DNA from: Calliopsis andreniformis
Taxonomy: Eukaryota > Arthropoda > Insecta > Hymenoptera > Andrenidae
Direction: 5' to 3'
DNA: 64,000 nucleotides
NCBI RefSeq assembly: GCF_051401765.1
Contig: NW_027480450.1
Coordinates: forward strand, 1,240,001-1,304,000
The notes beneath the pieces were generated by a model, which saw nothing but the letters and a program-made list of their open reading frames with translations, searched no databases and was not told the DNA's origin. Shown piece after piece: positions 13,401-26,308 of this stretch (its first letter is position 1; every line of letters starts with the position of its first letter). A program made the position numbers and the translations under genes.

Positions 13401-16400
13401 AATCCTCAATGTTCAATCCTCAATACCCAATCCTCAATCTTCAATCCTCAATCCTCAATCCTCAATCGTCAATCCTCAATCCTCAACCCTCAATCCTCAA
13501 TCCTTCATCCTCAATCCTGAATCCTCAATCTTCAGCCCTGAGTCCTCAACAGTCAGTTGTCAATCCTCAGTCACCAGCAGAATATCCTCAATTCACAGTT
13601 TTCAATACTCAATACTCAATCTGCAATCCTCAAATCTCTATCCACAAACATCAATTCTCATCACTCAACCCTCAACGCTCAGTCCCCAATCCTCAATCTT
13701 CAATCCTCAGTCCCCAATCCTCAATCGTCAATCTTCAATCTTCAATCCTCAATACTCAATCTTCAATCCTCAACCCTCAATCCCCAATCATCAGTCCTCA
13801 ATCCTCGATCTTCAGTCTTCAATCCTCAATACTCAATCTTCAATCCTCAATCCTCAATCCTCAATCCTCAATCCTCATTCTTCAATCCTCAATACACAAT
13901 CCTCAATCTTCAATCCTCAATCCTCAATCCTCAATTCTCGATCCTCAACCCTCAGTCCTCAGTCCTTAAACCTCAATCCTCAGCCCTCAGCCCTCATCCT
14001 CAATGCTCAATCCTCAATCCTCAATCCTCAACCTTCAATCCTCAATACTCAATCTGCAATCCTCAAATCTCAATCCACAAACATCAATTAATTCTCATCA
14101 CTCAACCCTCAACGCTCAGTCCCCAATCCTTAATCGTCAATCCTCAATCCTCAGTCCTCAATCGTCAGTCTTCAATCTTCAATCCTCAATACTCAATCTT
14201 CAATCCTCAGTCCCCAATCCTCAATCTTCAATCCTCAATTCTCAATCCTCAATCCTCAATCCTCAATCCTCAATATTCAATATTCAATCCTCAATACTCA
14301 ATCTTCAATCCTCAATCCTCAACCCTCAATCCTCGATCCTCAATCCTCAATCCTCAATCTTCAATCCTCAATACTCAATCTTCAATACTCAATCCTCAAT
14401 CCTCAATACTCAATCCTCATTCTTCAGTCCTCAATACCCAGTCCACAATCTTCAATCCTCAGTCCTCAATCCTCAATTCTCAATCCTCAATCCTCAACCC
14501 TCAGACCGCAAACATTAATACTCAAACGTCAGCCCTCGTCCTCAATCCACAACCCTCAATCCTCAATCATTAGCCTTCAATCATCAATATTCAATCTTGA
14601 ATCCTCAATCCTCAATACTCAATCCTCAATCCTCAATCCTCAATGTTCAATCCTCAATACCCAATCCTCAATCTTCAATCCTCAATCCTCAATCCTCAAT
14701 CCTCAATCCTCAATCCTCAATCCTCAATCCTTAATCCTCAATCCTCAATCCTCAATCATCAATCCTCAATACACAATCCTCAATGTTCAATCCCCAGTAC
14801 CCAATCCTCAATCTTCAATCCACAATCCTCAATCCTCAATTCTCAATCCTCAATCCTCAATCATCAGACCTCAAACCTCAATCCTCAACCCTCAGCCCTC
14901 ATCCTCAATCCTCAATCTTCAACCCTCAATCCTCAATCCTCAATCCTCAATCTTCAATCCTCAATTCTCAATCCTCAATCTTCAATCCTCAATACTCAAT
15001 CCTCAATCCTCAATCCTCAATCCTCGTTCCTCAAACCTCAATCCTCAACCCTCAGTCCACATCCTCAATCCTCAACCCTCAACACTCAGTCATCAATACT
15101 CAATCATCTATCCTCTATCCTCAATCCTCAATCGTCAATCCTCAATCCTCAATTCTCAATATTCAACTCACAACCCTCAACCATCAATCCTCAATACTCA
15201 ACCATCAATCCTGAATTCTCAATACTCAATAGAATATCCTGAATTCTCATGGTTCAATACACAATCCACAATATTCAATAGTCAAGTCTCAATCCTCAAA
15301 CATCAATTCTTAACACTCAATCCTCAACACTCAGTCCTCTCTCTTCAATCCTGCATCCTCAATCCTCAATCCTCAACCGTCAAGACTCAATCCTCAATCC
15401 TCAATAGAACATCCTCAATTCACAGTTTTCAACACTCAATCCCAAATCTTCAATCTTCAAATCTCAATCCACACACATCAACTCTCATCAATCAACCCTC
15501 AACACTCAGTCCTCAATCTTCGATCCTCAATCCTCAATCCTCTATCTTCAATCCTCAATACTCAACCTTCAATCCGCAATCCTCAATTCTCAATCCACAA
15601 TCCTCAATCCTCAATCGTCAATCCTGAAGCTCCCATCCTCAGTCTTCAGTCCTCAATCCTCAATCCTCAATCCCCAATCCTCCATCCTCAATACTCAAGC
15701 TTCAATCCTCAATCCTCAATCCTAAATTCTCACTCCTCAATCCTCAATCCTCAATCTTCAATCCTCAATAGTCAATCTTCAATCCTCAATCCTCAATCCT
15801 CAATCCTCAATCCTCAATCTTCAATCCTCAATACTCAATCTTCAATCCTTAATCCTCAATCCTCAATCCTCAATCCTCAAACCTCAATCCTCAATCCTCA
15901 ATCTTCAATCCTCAATACTCAATCTTCAATCCTCAATCCTCAATTCTCAATCCTCAATACTCAATCCTCAATCGTCAATCCTCAATCCCCAATCCTCAAT
16001 CTTCAATCCTCAATACTCAATCTTCTATCCTCAATCCTCAATCCTCAATCCTCAATACTCAATCCTCAACCTTCGATCCTCAATACTCAATCTTCAATCC
16101 TCAATCCTAAATTCTCAATCCTCAATCCTCATTCTCCAATCCTCAATACCCAATCCTCAATCTTCAATCCTCAATCCTCAGTCCTCAATTCTCAATCCTC
16201 AATCCTCAGTCCTCAGACCTCAAACATCAATACTCAACCCTCAGTCCTCGTCCTCAATCCACAACCCTCAATCCTCAAACCTCAATCGTCAATCCTCAGG
16301 CATCAATGCTCAATCCTCAATCGTCAATCCTCAATCCTCAATCTTCAATCCTCAATACTCAATCTTCAATCCTCAATCCTCAGTCCTCAATCCTCAATCT

Positions 16401-17059
16401 TCAATCCTCAGTCCCTAATCCTCAATCTTCAATCCTCAATAATCAATCCTCAATCCTCAATCCTCAATCCTCAACCTTCAATACCCAATCGTCACTCCTC
16501 AGTCCTCAATCCTCAATCCTCAATCCTCCATCCTCAATCATCAATCCTCAATACTCAATCTTCAATCCTCAATCCTCAATCCTCAATTCTCAACCCTCAA
16601 CCCTCAGTCCTCAGTCCTTAAACCTCAATCCTCAGCCATCAGCCCTCATCCTCAATCCTCAATCCTCAATCTTCAATCCTCAATCTTCAATCCTCAATAC
16701 TCAATCTTCAATCCTCAATACTCAATTTTCAATCCCCGATCCTCAATCCTCAATCCTCAATCATCAGACCTCAAACATCAATACTCAACCCTCAGTCCTC
16801 GTCCTCAATCCACAGCCCTCAATACTCAATCCTCAATCTTCAATCCTCAATCCTCAATCCTCAATCCTCAATCCTCAATGTTCAATCCTCAATACCCAAT
16901 CCTCAATCTTCCATCCTCAATCCTCAATCCTCAACCCTCAATCCGCAGTCCTCAAACCTCAATCCTGAATCCTCAATCCTGTAACCTCAATCTTCAGCCC
17001 TGAGTCCTCAACAGTCAGTTGTCAATCCTCAGTCCTCAACAGAATATCCTCAATTCACA
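10404..17059 (+). repeat. HOR A copy 2
   Basis: The first 5.4 kb, to about 15827, is the near-identical partner of copy 1 at offset 5637. After that it follows copy 0: 3117 pairs with 15242 (offset 12125) and 4013 with 16306 (offset 12293). The 168-base step, exactly 24 heptamers, lies near 15.83-15.99 kb. Copy 2 is thus the fullest of the first three, with both the segment missing from copy 0 and the segment missing from copy 1. It is the best reference for the unit. Confidence 0.88.
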
Positions 17060-20057
17060 GTTTTCAATACTCAATACTCAGCCTGCAATCCTCAAATCTC
17101 TATCCACAAACATCAGTTCTCATCACTCAACCCTCAAAGCTCGGTCCCCAATCCTCAGTCTTCAATCCTCAATCCTCAATCCTCAATCGTCAATCTTCAA
17201 TACTCAATCCTCAATACTCAATCCTCAATCCTCAATCCTCATTCTTCAATCCTCAATACCCAATCCACAATCTTCAATCCTCAGTCCTCAATCCTCAATT
17301 CTCCATCCTCAATCCTCGACCCTCAGACCGCAAACATTAATACTCAAACCTCAGCCCTCGTCCTCAATCCACAACCCTCAATCCTCAATCCTTAATCTTC
17401 AATCATCAATATTCAATCTTCAATCCTCAATCCTCAATACTCAATCCTCAATCCTCAATCCTCAATGTTCAATCCTCAATGTTCAATCCTCAATACCCAA
17501 TCCTCAATCTTCAATCCTGAATCCTCAATCCTCAATCCTCAATCCTTAATCCTCAATCCTCAATCCTTAATCCTCAATTCTCAATCCTCAATCATCAATC
17601 CTCAATACACAATCGTCAATCCTCAATCCACAATCCTCAATCCTCAATTCTCAATCCTCAATCCTCAATCATCAGACCTCAAACCTCAATCCTCAATCAT
17701 CAATCCTCAATCCTCAATCCTCAATCCTCAATCTTCAATCCTCAATTCTCAATCCTCAATCTTCAATCCTCAATACTCAATCCTCAATCCTCAATCCTCA
17801 ATCCTCATTCTTCAATTCTCAATACCCAATCCACAATCTTCAATCCTCAATCCTCAATCCTCAATGTTCAATCCTCAATACCCAATCCTCAATCTTCAAT
17901 CCTCAATTCTCAATCCTCAATCTTCAATCCTCAATCCTCAATCCTCAATCATCAATCCTCAATCCTCAACCCTCAATCCTCAATCCTTAATCCTCAATCC
18001 TGAATACTCAATCTTCAGCCCTGAGTCCTCAACAGTCAGTTGTCAATCCTCAGTCACCAGCAGAATATCCTCAATTCACAGTTTTCAATACTCAATACTC
18101 AATCTGCAATCCTCAAATCTCTATCCACAAACATCAATTCTCATCACTCAACCCTCAACGCTCAGTCCCCAATCCTCAATCTTCAATCCTCAATCCCCAA
18201 TCCTCAATCGTCAATCTTCAATCTTCAATCCTCAATACTCAATCTTCAATCCTCAATCCTCAATCCCCAATCATCAGTCCTCAATCCTCAATCTTCAGTC
18301 TTCAATCCTCAATACTCAATCTTCAATCCTCAATCCTCAATCCTCAATCCTCAATCCTCAATCTTCAATCCTCAATACTCAATCTTCAACCCTCAATCCT
18401 CAATCCTCAATCCTCAATCCTCATTCTTCAATCCTCAATACCCAATCCTCAATCTTCTATCCTCAATCCTCAATCCTCAATCCTCAATCCTCAATCTTCC
18501 ATCCTCAATCCTCAATCCTCAATCCTCAATCCTCAATCCTCAGTCCTCAAACTTCAATCCAGAATCCTCAATCCTGAATCCTCAATCTTCAGCCCTGAGT
18601 CCTCAACAATCAGTTGTCAATCCTCAGTCACCAACAGAATATCCTCAGTTCACAGTTTTCAATACTCAATACTCAATCTTCAATCCTCAAATCCCTATCC
18701 ACACACATCAATTCTCATCACTCAACCCTCAACGCTCAGTCCCCAATCCTCAATCTTCAATCCTCAATCCTCAATCCTCAATCGTCAATATTCAATACTC
18801 AATCGTCAATCCGCAGTCCTCAATCCTCAATCTTCAATCCTCAATACTCAATCTTCTATCCTCAATCCTCAATCCTCAATCTTCAATCCTCAATACTCAA
18901 TCCTCAATCCTCAATCCTCAATCCTCATTCTTCAATTCTCAATGCCCAATCCACAATCTTCAATCCTCAATCCTCAACCCTCAGACCGCAAACATTAATA
19001 CTCAAACCTCAGTCCTCGTCCTCAGTCCACAACCCTCAATACTCAATCTTCAATCTTCAAGCATCAATATTCAATATTCAATCCACAATCCTCAATCCTC
19101 AATCCTCCATCCTCAATACTCAAGCTTCAATCCTCAATCCTCAATCCTAGATTCTCACTCCTCAATCCTCCATCCTCAATCTTCAATCCTCAATAGTCAA
19201 TCTTCAATACTCAATCCTCAATCCTCAACCCTCAATCCTCAATCTTCAATCCTCAACACTCAATCTTCAATCCTTAATCCTCAATCCTCAATCCTCAATC
19301 CTCAAACCTCAATCCTCAATCCTCAATCTTCAATCCTCAATACTCAATCTTCAATCCTCAATACTCAATTCTCAATCCTCAATACTCAATCCTCAATCGT
19401 CAATCCTCAATCCCCAATCCTCAATCTTCAATCCTCAATACTCAATCTTCTATCCTCAATCCTCAATCCTCAATCCTCAATACTCAATCCTCAACCTTCG
19501 ATCCTCAATACTCAATCTTCAATCCTCAATCCTAAATTCTCAATCCTCAATCCTCATTCTTCAATCCTCAATACCCAATCCTCAATCTTCAATCCTCAAT
19601 CCTCAGTCCTCAATTCTCAATCCTCAATCCTCAGTCCTCAGACCTCAAACATCAATACTCAACCCTCAGTCCTCGTCCTCAATCCACAACCCTCAATCCT
19701 CAAACCTCAATCTTCAATCCTCAGGCATCAATGCTCAATCCTCAATCGTCAATCCTCAATCCTCAATCTTCAATCCTCAATACTCAATCTTCAATCCTCA
19801 ATCCTCAGTCCTCAATCCTCAATCTTCAATCCTCAGTCCCTAATCCTCAATCTTCAATCCTCAATAATCAATCCTCAATCCTCAATCCTCAATCCTCAAC
19901 CTTCAATACCCAATCGTCACTCCTCAGTCCTCAATCCTCAATCCTCAATCCTCCATCCTCAATCTTCAATCCTCAATCCTCAACACTCATTCTTCATTCC
20001 TCAATACACAATCCTCAATCTTCAATCCTCAACCCTCAATCCTCAATTCTCAATCCT
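17060..20057 (+). repeat. HOR A copy 3, start, and its distant duplicate
   Basis: The start (17060) is the same anchor as 4767 and 10404. About 18040-19400 matches 11369-12730 at offset 6671-6672. The stretch from about 17.9 kb to 20057 is also repeated at about 35991-38151: offset 18080 from 17951 to about 19460, then 18087, then 18094. Each step is one heptamer. Upstream, near 17.86 kb, the offset is 18108, a 28-base (four-unit) difference. The run of 747 open codons from 18040 to 20283 lies here and is explained by the repeat. Confidence 0.85.
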
Positions 20058-21108
20058 CAATCCTCAGCCCTCAGTCCTCAATCCTCAATCCTCAACCCTC
20101 AATCCTCAATCCTCAATCCTCAATCCTCAATCCTCAATCCTCAACCATCAATCCTCAGTCTTCAATACTCAATCCTCAATCCTCAATCCTCAGTCATCAA
20201 TCCTTAATATTCAATACTCAATCGTCAATCCGCAGTCCTCAATCCTCAATCCACAATCCTCGTTCCTCAAACCTCAACCCTAAACCCTCAGTCCTCATCC
20301 TCAATTCTAAATTCTCAATCCTCAATCCTCAATCCTCAACCTTCAATCCTCAATAACCAATCTCCAATCCTAGATCCTCAATCCCCAATCCTCAATCCTT
20401 AATCCTCAATCTTCAACACTCAATCCCCAGTCCTCAATCTTCTATCCTCAATGCTCAATCCAAAATCATCAATGCTCAATCCTCAATCTTCAATCCTCAA
20501 TTCTCAATCCTCAATCTTCAATCCTCAATACCCAATCCTCAATCCTCAATCCTCAATCCTCATCCTTCAATTCTCAATACCCAATCCACAATCTTCAATC
20601 CTCAATCCTCAATCCTCAATTCTCAATCCTCAATCCTCAACCGTCAGACCGCAAACATTAATACTCAAACCTCAGTCCTCGTCCTCAGTCCACAACCCTC
20701 AATACTCAATCCTCAATCTTCAAGCATCAATATTCAACACTCAATCCTCAATCCTCAATACTCAATCCTCAATCCTCAATGTTCAATCCTCAATACCCAA
20801 TCCTCAATCTTCCTTCCTCAATCCTCAATCCTCAATCCTCAATCCTCAATCCTCATTCTACAATCCTCAATTCCCAATCCTCAATCTTCAATCCTCAATC
20901 CTCAATCCTCAATTCTCAATCCTCAACCCTCAGTCCTCAGTCCTTAAGCCACAATCCTCAGCCCTCGGCCCTCATCCACAATCCTCAAACCTCAATCCTC
21001 AATCCTCAACCTTCAAATCTCAATACTCAATCTGCAATCCTCAAATCTCTATCCACAAACATCAATTCTCATCACTCAACCCTCAACGCTCAGTCCCCAA
21101 TCCTCAAT
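18890..21108 (+). repeat. Segment duplicated at 28590-30825
   Basis: Anchors at 18988, 19731, 20451 and 20779 recur at 28691, 29441, 30168 and 30496, offsets 9703, 9710, 9717 and 9717. Each step is exactly 7 bases. The pairing breaks off near 21108/30825. The segment overlaps the end of the 18080-offset pair, so the same sequence occurs at least three times in the middle domain. It includes the first copy of the CCAATCTCCAATCC module (about 20350), which I did not find anywhere before 20 kb. Confidence 0.85.
20325..20475 (+). repeat. Representative module M3 (CCAATCTCCAATCCTAGATC), B-type marker
   Basis: The block contains CAATAACC, CAATCTCC, AATCCTAGATCC, CAATCCCC, CAATCCTTAATCC, CAATCCCCAGTCC, TTCTATCC and CAATGCTCAATCCAAAATC. 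Copies lie near 20.35, 21.83, 26.83, 30.07, 31.85, 33.71, 39.46, 42.86, 44.73, 49.04, 50.68, 55.77, 56.25, 60.35, 61.62 and 62.11 kb, with a variant (AATCGATCTCC) near 53.32 and 59.12 kb. I found none in the first 20 kb, so it marks the middle and right domains. Confidence 0.8.
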
Positions 21109-22090
21109 CTTCAGTCCTCAATCCTCAATCCTCAATCGTCAATCTTCAACCTTCAATCCTCAATACTCAATCTTCAATCGTCAATCCTCAATACTCAATC
21201 TTCAATCCTCAATCCTCAACCCTCAATCCTCGATACTCAACCCTCAATCCTCAATCTTCAATCCTCAATACTCAATCTTCAACCCTCAATCCTCAATCCT
21301 CAATCCTCAATCCTCATTCTTCAATCCTCAATACCCAATCCTCAATCTTCAATCCTCAATCCTCAATCCTCAATCCTCAATCCTCAATCTTCCATCCTCA
21401 ATCCTCAATCCTCAATCCTCAATCCTCAATCCTCAGTCCTCAAACTTCAATCCAGAATCCTCAATCCTGAATCCTCAATCTTCAGCCCTGAGTCCTCAAC
21501 AATCAGTTGTCAATCCTCAGTCACCAACAGAATATCCTCAGTTCACAGTTTTCAATACTCAATACTCAATCTGCAATCCTCAAATCTCTATCCACAAACA
21601 TCAATTCTCATCACTCAACCCTCAACGCTCAGTCCCCAATCCTCAATCTTCAATCCTCAATCCTCAATCCTCAATCGTCAATATTCAATACTCAATCGTC
21701 AATACGCAGTCCTCAATCCTCAATCCTCAATCCTCGTTCCTCAAACCTCAATCCTAAACCCTCAGTCCTCATCCTCAATTCTAAATTCTCAATCCTCAAT
21801 CCTCAATCCTCAACCTTCAATCCTCAATAACCAATCTCCAATCTTAGATCCTCAATCCCCAATCCTCAATCCTTAATCCTCAATCTTCAACCCTCAATCC
21901 CCAGTCCTCAATCTTCTGTCCTCAATGCTCAATCCAAAATCCTCAATGCTCAATCCTCAATCTTCAATCCTCAATTCTCAATCCTCAATCTTCAATCCTC
22001 AACACTCAATCTTCAATCCTTAATCCTCAACCCTCAATCCTCAATCCTCAATCTTCAATCCTCAATACTCAATCTTCAACCCTCAATCCT
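21109..22090 (+). repeat. Heptamer array, HOR B type
   Basis: This stretch holds the degenerate island near 21528 and a CCAATCTCCAATCTTAG-type module near 21830. It matches about 27980-28580 at offset 6866, and further copies near 33.4, 44.4 and 48.7 kb, including the shared AATACGCAGTCC variant in some of them. No non-repeat sequence is present. Confidence 0.8.
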
Positions 22091-22851
22091 CAATCCTCAA
22101 TCCTCAATCCTCATTCTTCAATCCTCAATACCCAATCCTCAATCTTCAATCCTCAATCCTCAATCCTCAATCCTGAATCCTCAATCTTCAGCCCTGAGTC
22201 CTCAACAATCAGTTGTAAATCCTCAGTCACCAACAGAATATCCTCAATTCACAGTTTTCAATACTCAATACTCAATCTGCAATCCTCAAATCTCTATCCA
22301 CAAACATCAATTATCATCACTCAACCCTCAACGCTCAGTCCCCAATCCTCAATCTTCAATCCTCAATGCTCAATCCTCAATCGTCAATCTTCAATCTTCA
22401 ATCCTCAATACTCAATCTTCAATCCTCAATCCTCAATCCTCAATCATCAATCCTCAATCCTCAATCGTCATCCTTCAATCCTCAATACTCAATCTTCAAC
22501 CCTCAATCCTCAATCCTGAATTCTCAATCCTCATTCTTCAATCCTCAATACCCAATCCTCAATCTTCAATCCTCAATCCTCAATCCTCAATTCTCAACCC
22601 TCAACCCTCAGTCCTCAGTCCTTAAACCTCAATCCTCAGCCATCAGCCCTCATCCTCAATCCTCAATCCTCAATCTTCAATCCTCAATCTTCAATCCTCA
22701 ATACTCAATCTTCAATCCTCAATACTCAATCTTCAATCCCCGATCCTCAATCCTCAATCCTCAATCATCAGACCTCAAACATCAATACTCAACCCTCAGT
22801 CCTCGTCCTCAATCCACAGCCCTCAATACTCAATCCTCAATCTTCAATCCT
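22091..22851 (+). repeat. 761-base tandem duplication, left copy
   Basis: This is followed directly by a second copy at 22852-23612. Shared rare variants include GTTGTAAATCC (22212 and 22973) and CCCCGATCC (G at 22742 and 23503), both at offset 761. Single-base differences are seen, for example CAATCG against CAATAG near 22386/23147. The period is 108 heptamers plus 5 bases. Confidence 0.88.
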
Positions 22852-23612
22852 CAATCCTCAATCCTCAATCCTCATTCTTCAATCCTCAATACCCAGTCCT
22901 CAATCTTCAATCCTCAATCCTCAATCCTCAATCCTGAATCCTCAATCTTCAGCCCTGAGTCCTCAACAATCAGTTGTAAATCCTCAGTCACCAACAGAAT
23001 ATCCTCAATTCACAGTTTTCAATACTCAATACTCAATCTGCAATCCTCAAATCTCTATCCACAAACATCAATTATCATCACTCAACCCTCAACGCTCAGT
23101 CCCCAATCCTCAATCTTCAATCCTCAATGCTCAATCCTCAATAGTCAATCTTCAATCTTCAATCCTCAATACTCAATCTTCAATCCTCAATCCTCAATCC
23201 TCAATCATCAATCCTCAATCCTCAATCGTCATCCTTCAATCCTCAATACTCAATCTTCAACCCTCAATCCTCAATCCTCAATCCTCAATCCTCATTCTTC
23301 AATCCTCAATACCCAATCCTCAATCTTCAATCCTCAATCCTCAATCCTCAATTCTCAACCCTCAACCCTCAGTCCTCAGTCCTTAAACCTCAATCCTCAG
23401 CCATCAGCCCTCATCCTCAATCCTCAATCCTCAATCTTCAATCCTCAATCTTCAATCCTCAATACTCAATCTTCAATCCTCAATACTCAATCTTCAATCC
23501 CCGATCCTCAATCCTCAATCCTCAATCATCAGACCTCAAACATCAATACTCAACCCTCAGTCCTCGTCCTCAATCCACAGCCCTCAATACTCAATCCTCA
23601 ATCTTCAATCCT
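22852..23612 (+). repeat. 761-base tandem duplication, right copy
   Basis: This is the direct partner of 22091-22851. Downstream of 23612 the sequence leaves the pair and continues as an A-type module (CAATGTTC, then the CTGTAACC and CAACAGAATATCC anchor near 23808), similar to 4.57-4.75 kb and 16.87-17.04 kb. Confidence 0.88.
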
Positions 23613-26308
23613 CAATCCTCAATCCTCAATCCTCAATCCTCAATGTTCAATCCTCAATACCCAATCCTCAATCTTCCATCCTCAATCCTCAATCCTCAAC
23701 CCTCAATCCTCAGTCCTCAAACCTCAATCCTGAATCCTCAATCCTGTAACCTCAATCTTCAGCCCTGAGTCCTCAACAGTCAGTTGTCAATCCTCAGTCC
23801 TCAACAGAATATCCTCAATTCACAGTTCTCAATACTCAATACTCAGCCTGCAATCCTCAACTCTCTATCCACAAACATCAGTTCTCATCACTCAACCCTC
23901 AACGCTCGGTCCCCAATCCTCAGTCTTCAATCCTCAATCCTCAATCCTCAATCGTCAATCTTCAATACTCAATCCTCAATACTCAATCCTCAATCCTCAA
24001 TCCTCATTCTTCAATCCTCAATACGCAATCCACAATCTTCAATCCTCAGTCCTCAATCCTCAATTCACAATCCTCAATCCTCGACCCTCAGACCGCAAAC
24101 ATTAATACTCAAACCTCAGCCCTCGTCCTCAATCCACAACCCTCAATCCTCAATCCTTAATCTTCAATCATCAATATTCAATCTTCAATCCTCAATCCTC
24201 AATACTCAATCCTCAATCCTCAATCCTCAATGTTCAATCCTCAATACCCAATCCTCAATCTTCAATCCTCAATCCTCAATCCTCAATCCTCAATCCTTAA
24301 TCCTCAATCCTCAATCCTTAATCCTCAATCCTCAATCCTCAATCATCAATCCTCAATACACAATCTTCAATCCTCAATCCACAATCCTCAATCCTCAATT
24401 CTCAATCCTCAATCCTCAATCATCAGACCTCAAACCTCAATCCTCAACCCTCAGCCCTCATCCTCAATCCTCAATCATCAATCCTCAATCCTCAATCCTC
24501 AATGCTCAATCTTCAATCCTCAATTCTCAATCCTCAATCTTCAATCCTCAATACTCAATCCTCAATCCTCAATCCTCAATTCTCATTCTTCAATTCTCAA
24601 TACCCAATCCACAATCTTCAATCCTCAATCCTCAATCCTCAATGTTCAATCCTCAATACCCAATCCTCAATCTTCAATCCTCAATTCTCAATCCTCAATC
24701 TTCAATCCTCAATACTCAATCCTCAATCCTCAATCCTCAATCCTCATTCTTCAATTCTCAATACCCAATCCACAATCTTCAATCCTCTATCCTCAATCCT
24801 CAATTCTCAATCCTCAATCCTGAACCCTCAGACCGCAAACATTAATACTCAAACCTCAGTCCTCGTCCTCAGTCCACAACCCTCAATACTCAATCCTCAA
24901 TCTTCAAGCATCAATATTCAATATTCAATCCTCAACCCTCAATCCTCAATCCTCAATCCTCAATCCTCAATGTTCAATCCTCAATACCCAATCCTCAATC
25001 TTCAATCCTCAATCCTCAATCCTCAATCATCAATCCTCAATCCTCAATCCTCAATCCTCAATCCTTAATCCTCAATCCTGAATCCTCAATCATCAATCCT
25101 CAATACTCAATCGTCAATCCTCAATCCTCAGTCCTCTATCCTCAATTCTCAATCCTCAATCCTCAATTATCAGACCTCTAACATCAATACTCAACCTTCA
25201 GTCCTCGTCCTCAACCCACAGCCCTCAATACTCAATCCTCAATCTTCAATCATCAATATCCAACCTTCAATCCTCAATCCTCAATCCTCAATCCTCAATC
25301 CTCAATGTTCAATCCTCAATACCCAATCCTCAATCTTCCTTCCTCAATCCTTAATCCTCAATCCTCAATCCTCAATCCTCAGTCCTCAAACTTCAATCCA
25401 GAATCCTCAATCCTGAATCCTCAATCTTCACCCTGAGTCCTCAACAATCAGTTGTCAATCCTCAGTCACCAACAGAATATCCTCAATTCACAGTTTTCAA
25501 TACTCAATACTCAATCTGCAATCCTCAAATCTCTATCCACAAACATCAGTTCTCATCACGCAACCCTCAACGCTCAGTCCCCAATCCTCAATCTTCAATC
25601 CTCAATACTCAATCCTCAATCGTCAATCTTCAATCTTCAATCCTCAATCCTCAATACTCAATCATCAATCCTCAATCCTCCATCGTCATCCTTCAATCCT
25701 CAATACTCAATCTTCAACCCTCAATCCTCAATCCTCAATCCTCAATCCTCATTCTTCAATCCTCAATACCCAATCCTCAATCTTCAATCCTCAATCCTCA
25801 ATCCTCAATTCTCAACCCTCAACCCTCAGTCCTCAGTCCTTAAACCTCAATCCTCAGCCATCAGCCCTCATCCTCAATCCTTAATCCTCAATCTTCAATC
25901 CTCAATCTTCAATCCTGAATACTCAATCTTCAATCCTCAATACTCAATCTTCAATCACCGATACTCAATCCTCAATCCTCAATCATCAGACCTCAAACAT
26001 CAATACTCAACCCTCAGTCCTCGTCCTCAATCCACAGCCCTCAATACTCAATCCTCAATCTTCAATCCTCAATCCTCAATACTCAATCCTCAATTCTCAA
26101 TGTTCAATCCTCAATACCCAATCCTCAATCTTCCATTCTCAATCCTCAATCCTCAATCCTCAATCCTCAGTCCTCAAACCTCAATCCTGAATCCTCAATC
26201 CTGAAACCTCAATCTTCAGCCCAGAGTCCTCAACAGTCAGTTGTCAATCCTCAGTCCTCAACAGAATATCCTCAATTCACAGTTTTCAATACTCAATACT
26301 CAGCCTGC
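23613..26308 (+). repeat. Mixed A/B heptamer array
   Basis: The anchor at 23825 is A-type (CAGCCTGCAATCC), and the first 400 bases resemble 17060 onward. About 24460-25000 matches 45240-45770 at offset about 20778. The stretch near 25.45 kb carries another island copy. There is no unique sequence; the open frames here are repeat-derived. Confidence 0.8.

Noticed and set aside
18040..20283. 747-codon open frame as a surface or fibrous protein with heptad repeats
   Set aside because: The heptapeptide comes from 7 bases read over 21. The hydrophobic spacing is not a coiled-coil pattern, and one-heptamer indels between duplicates shift the frame.
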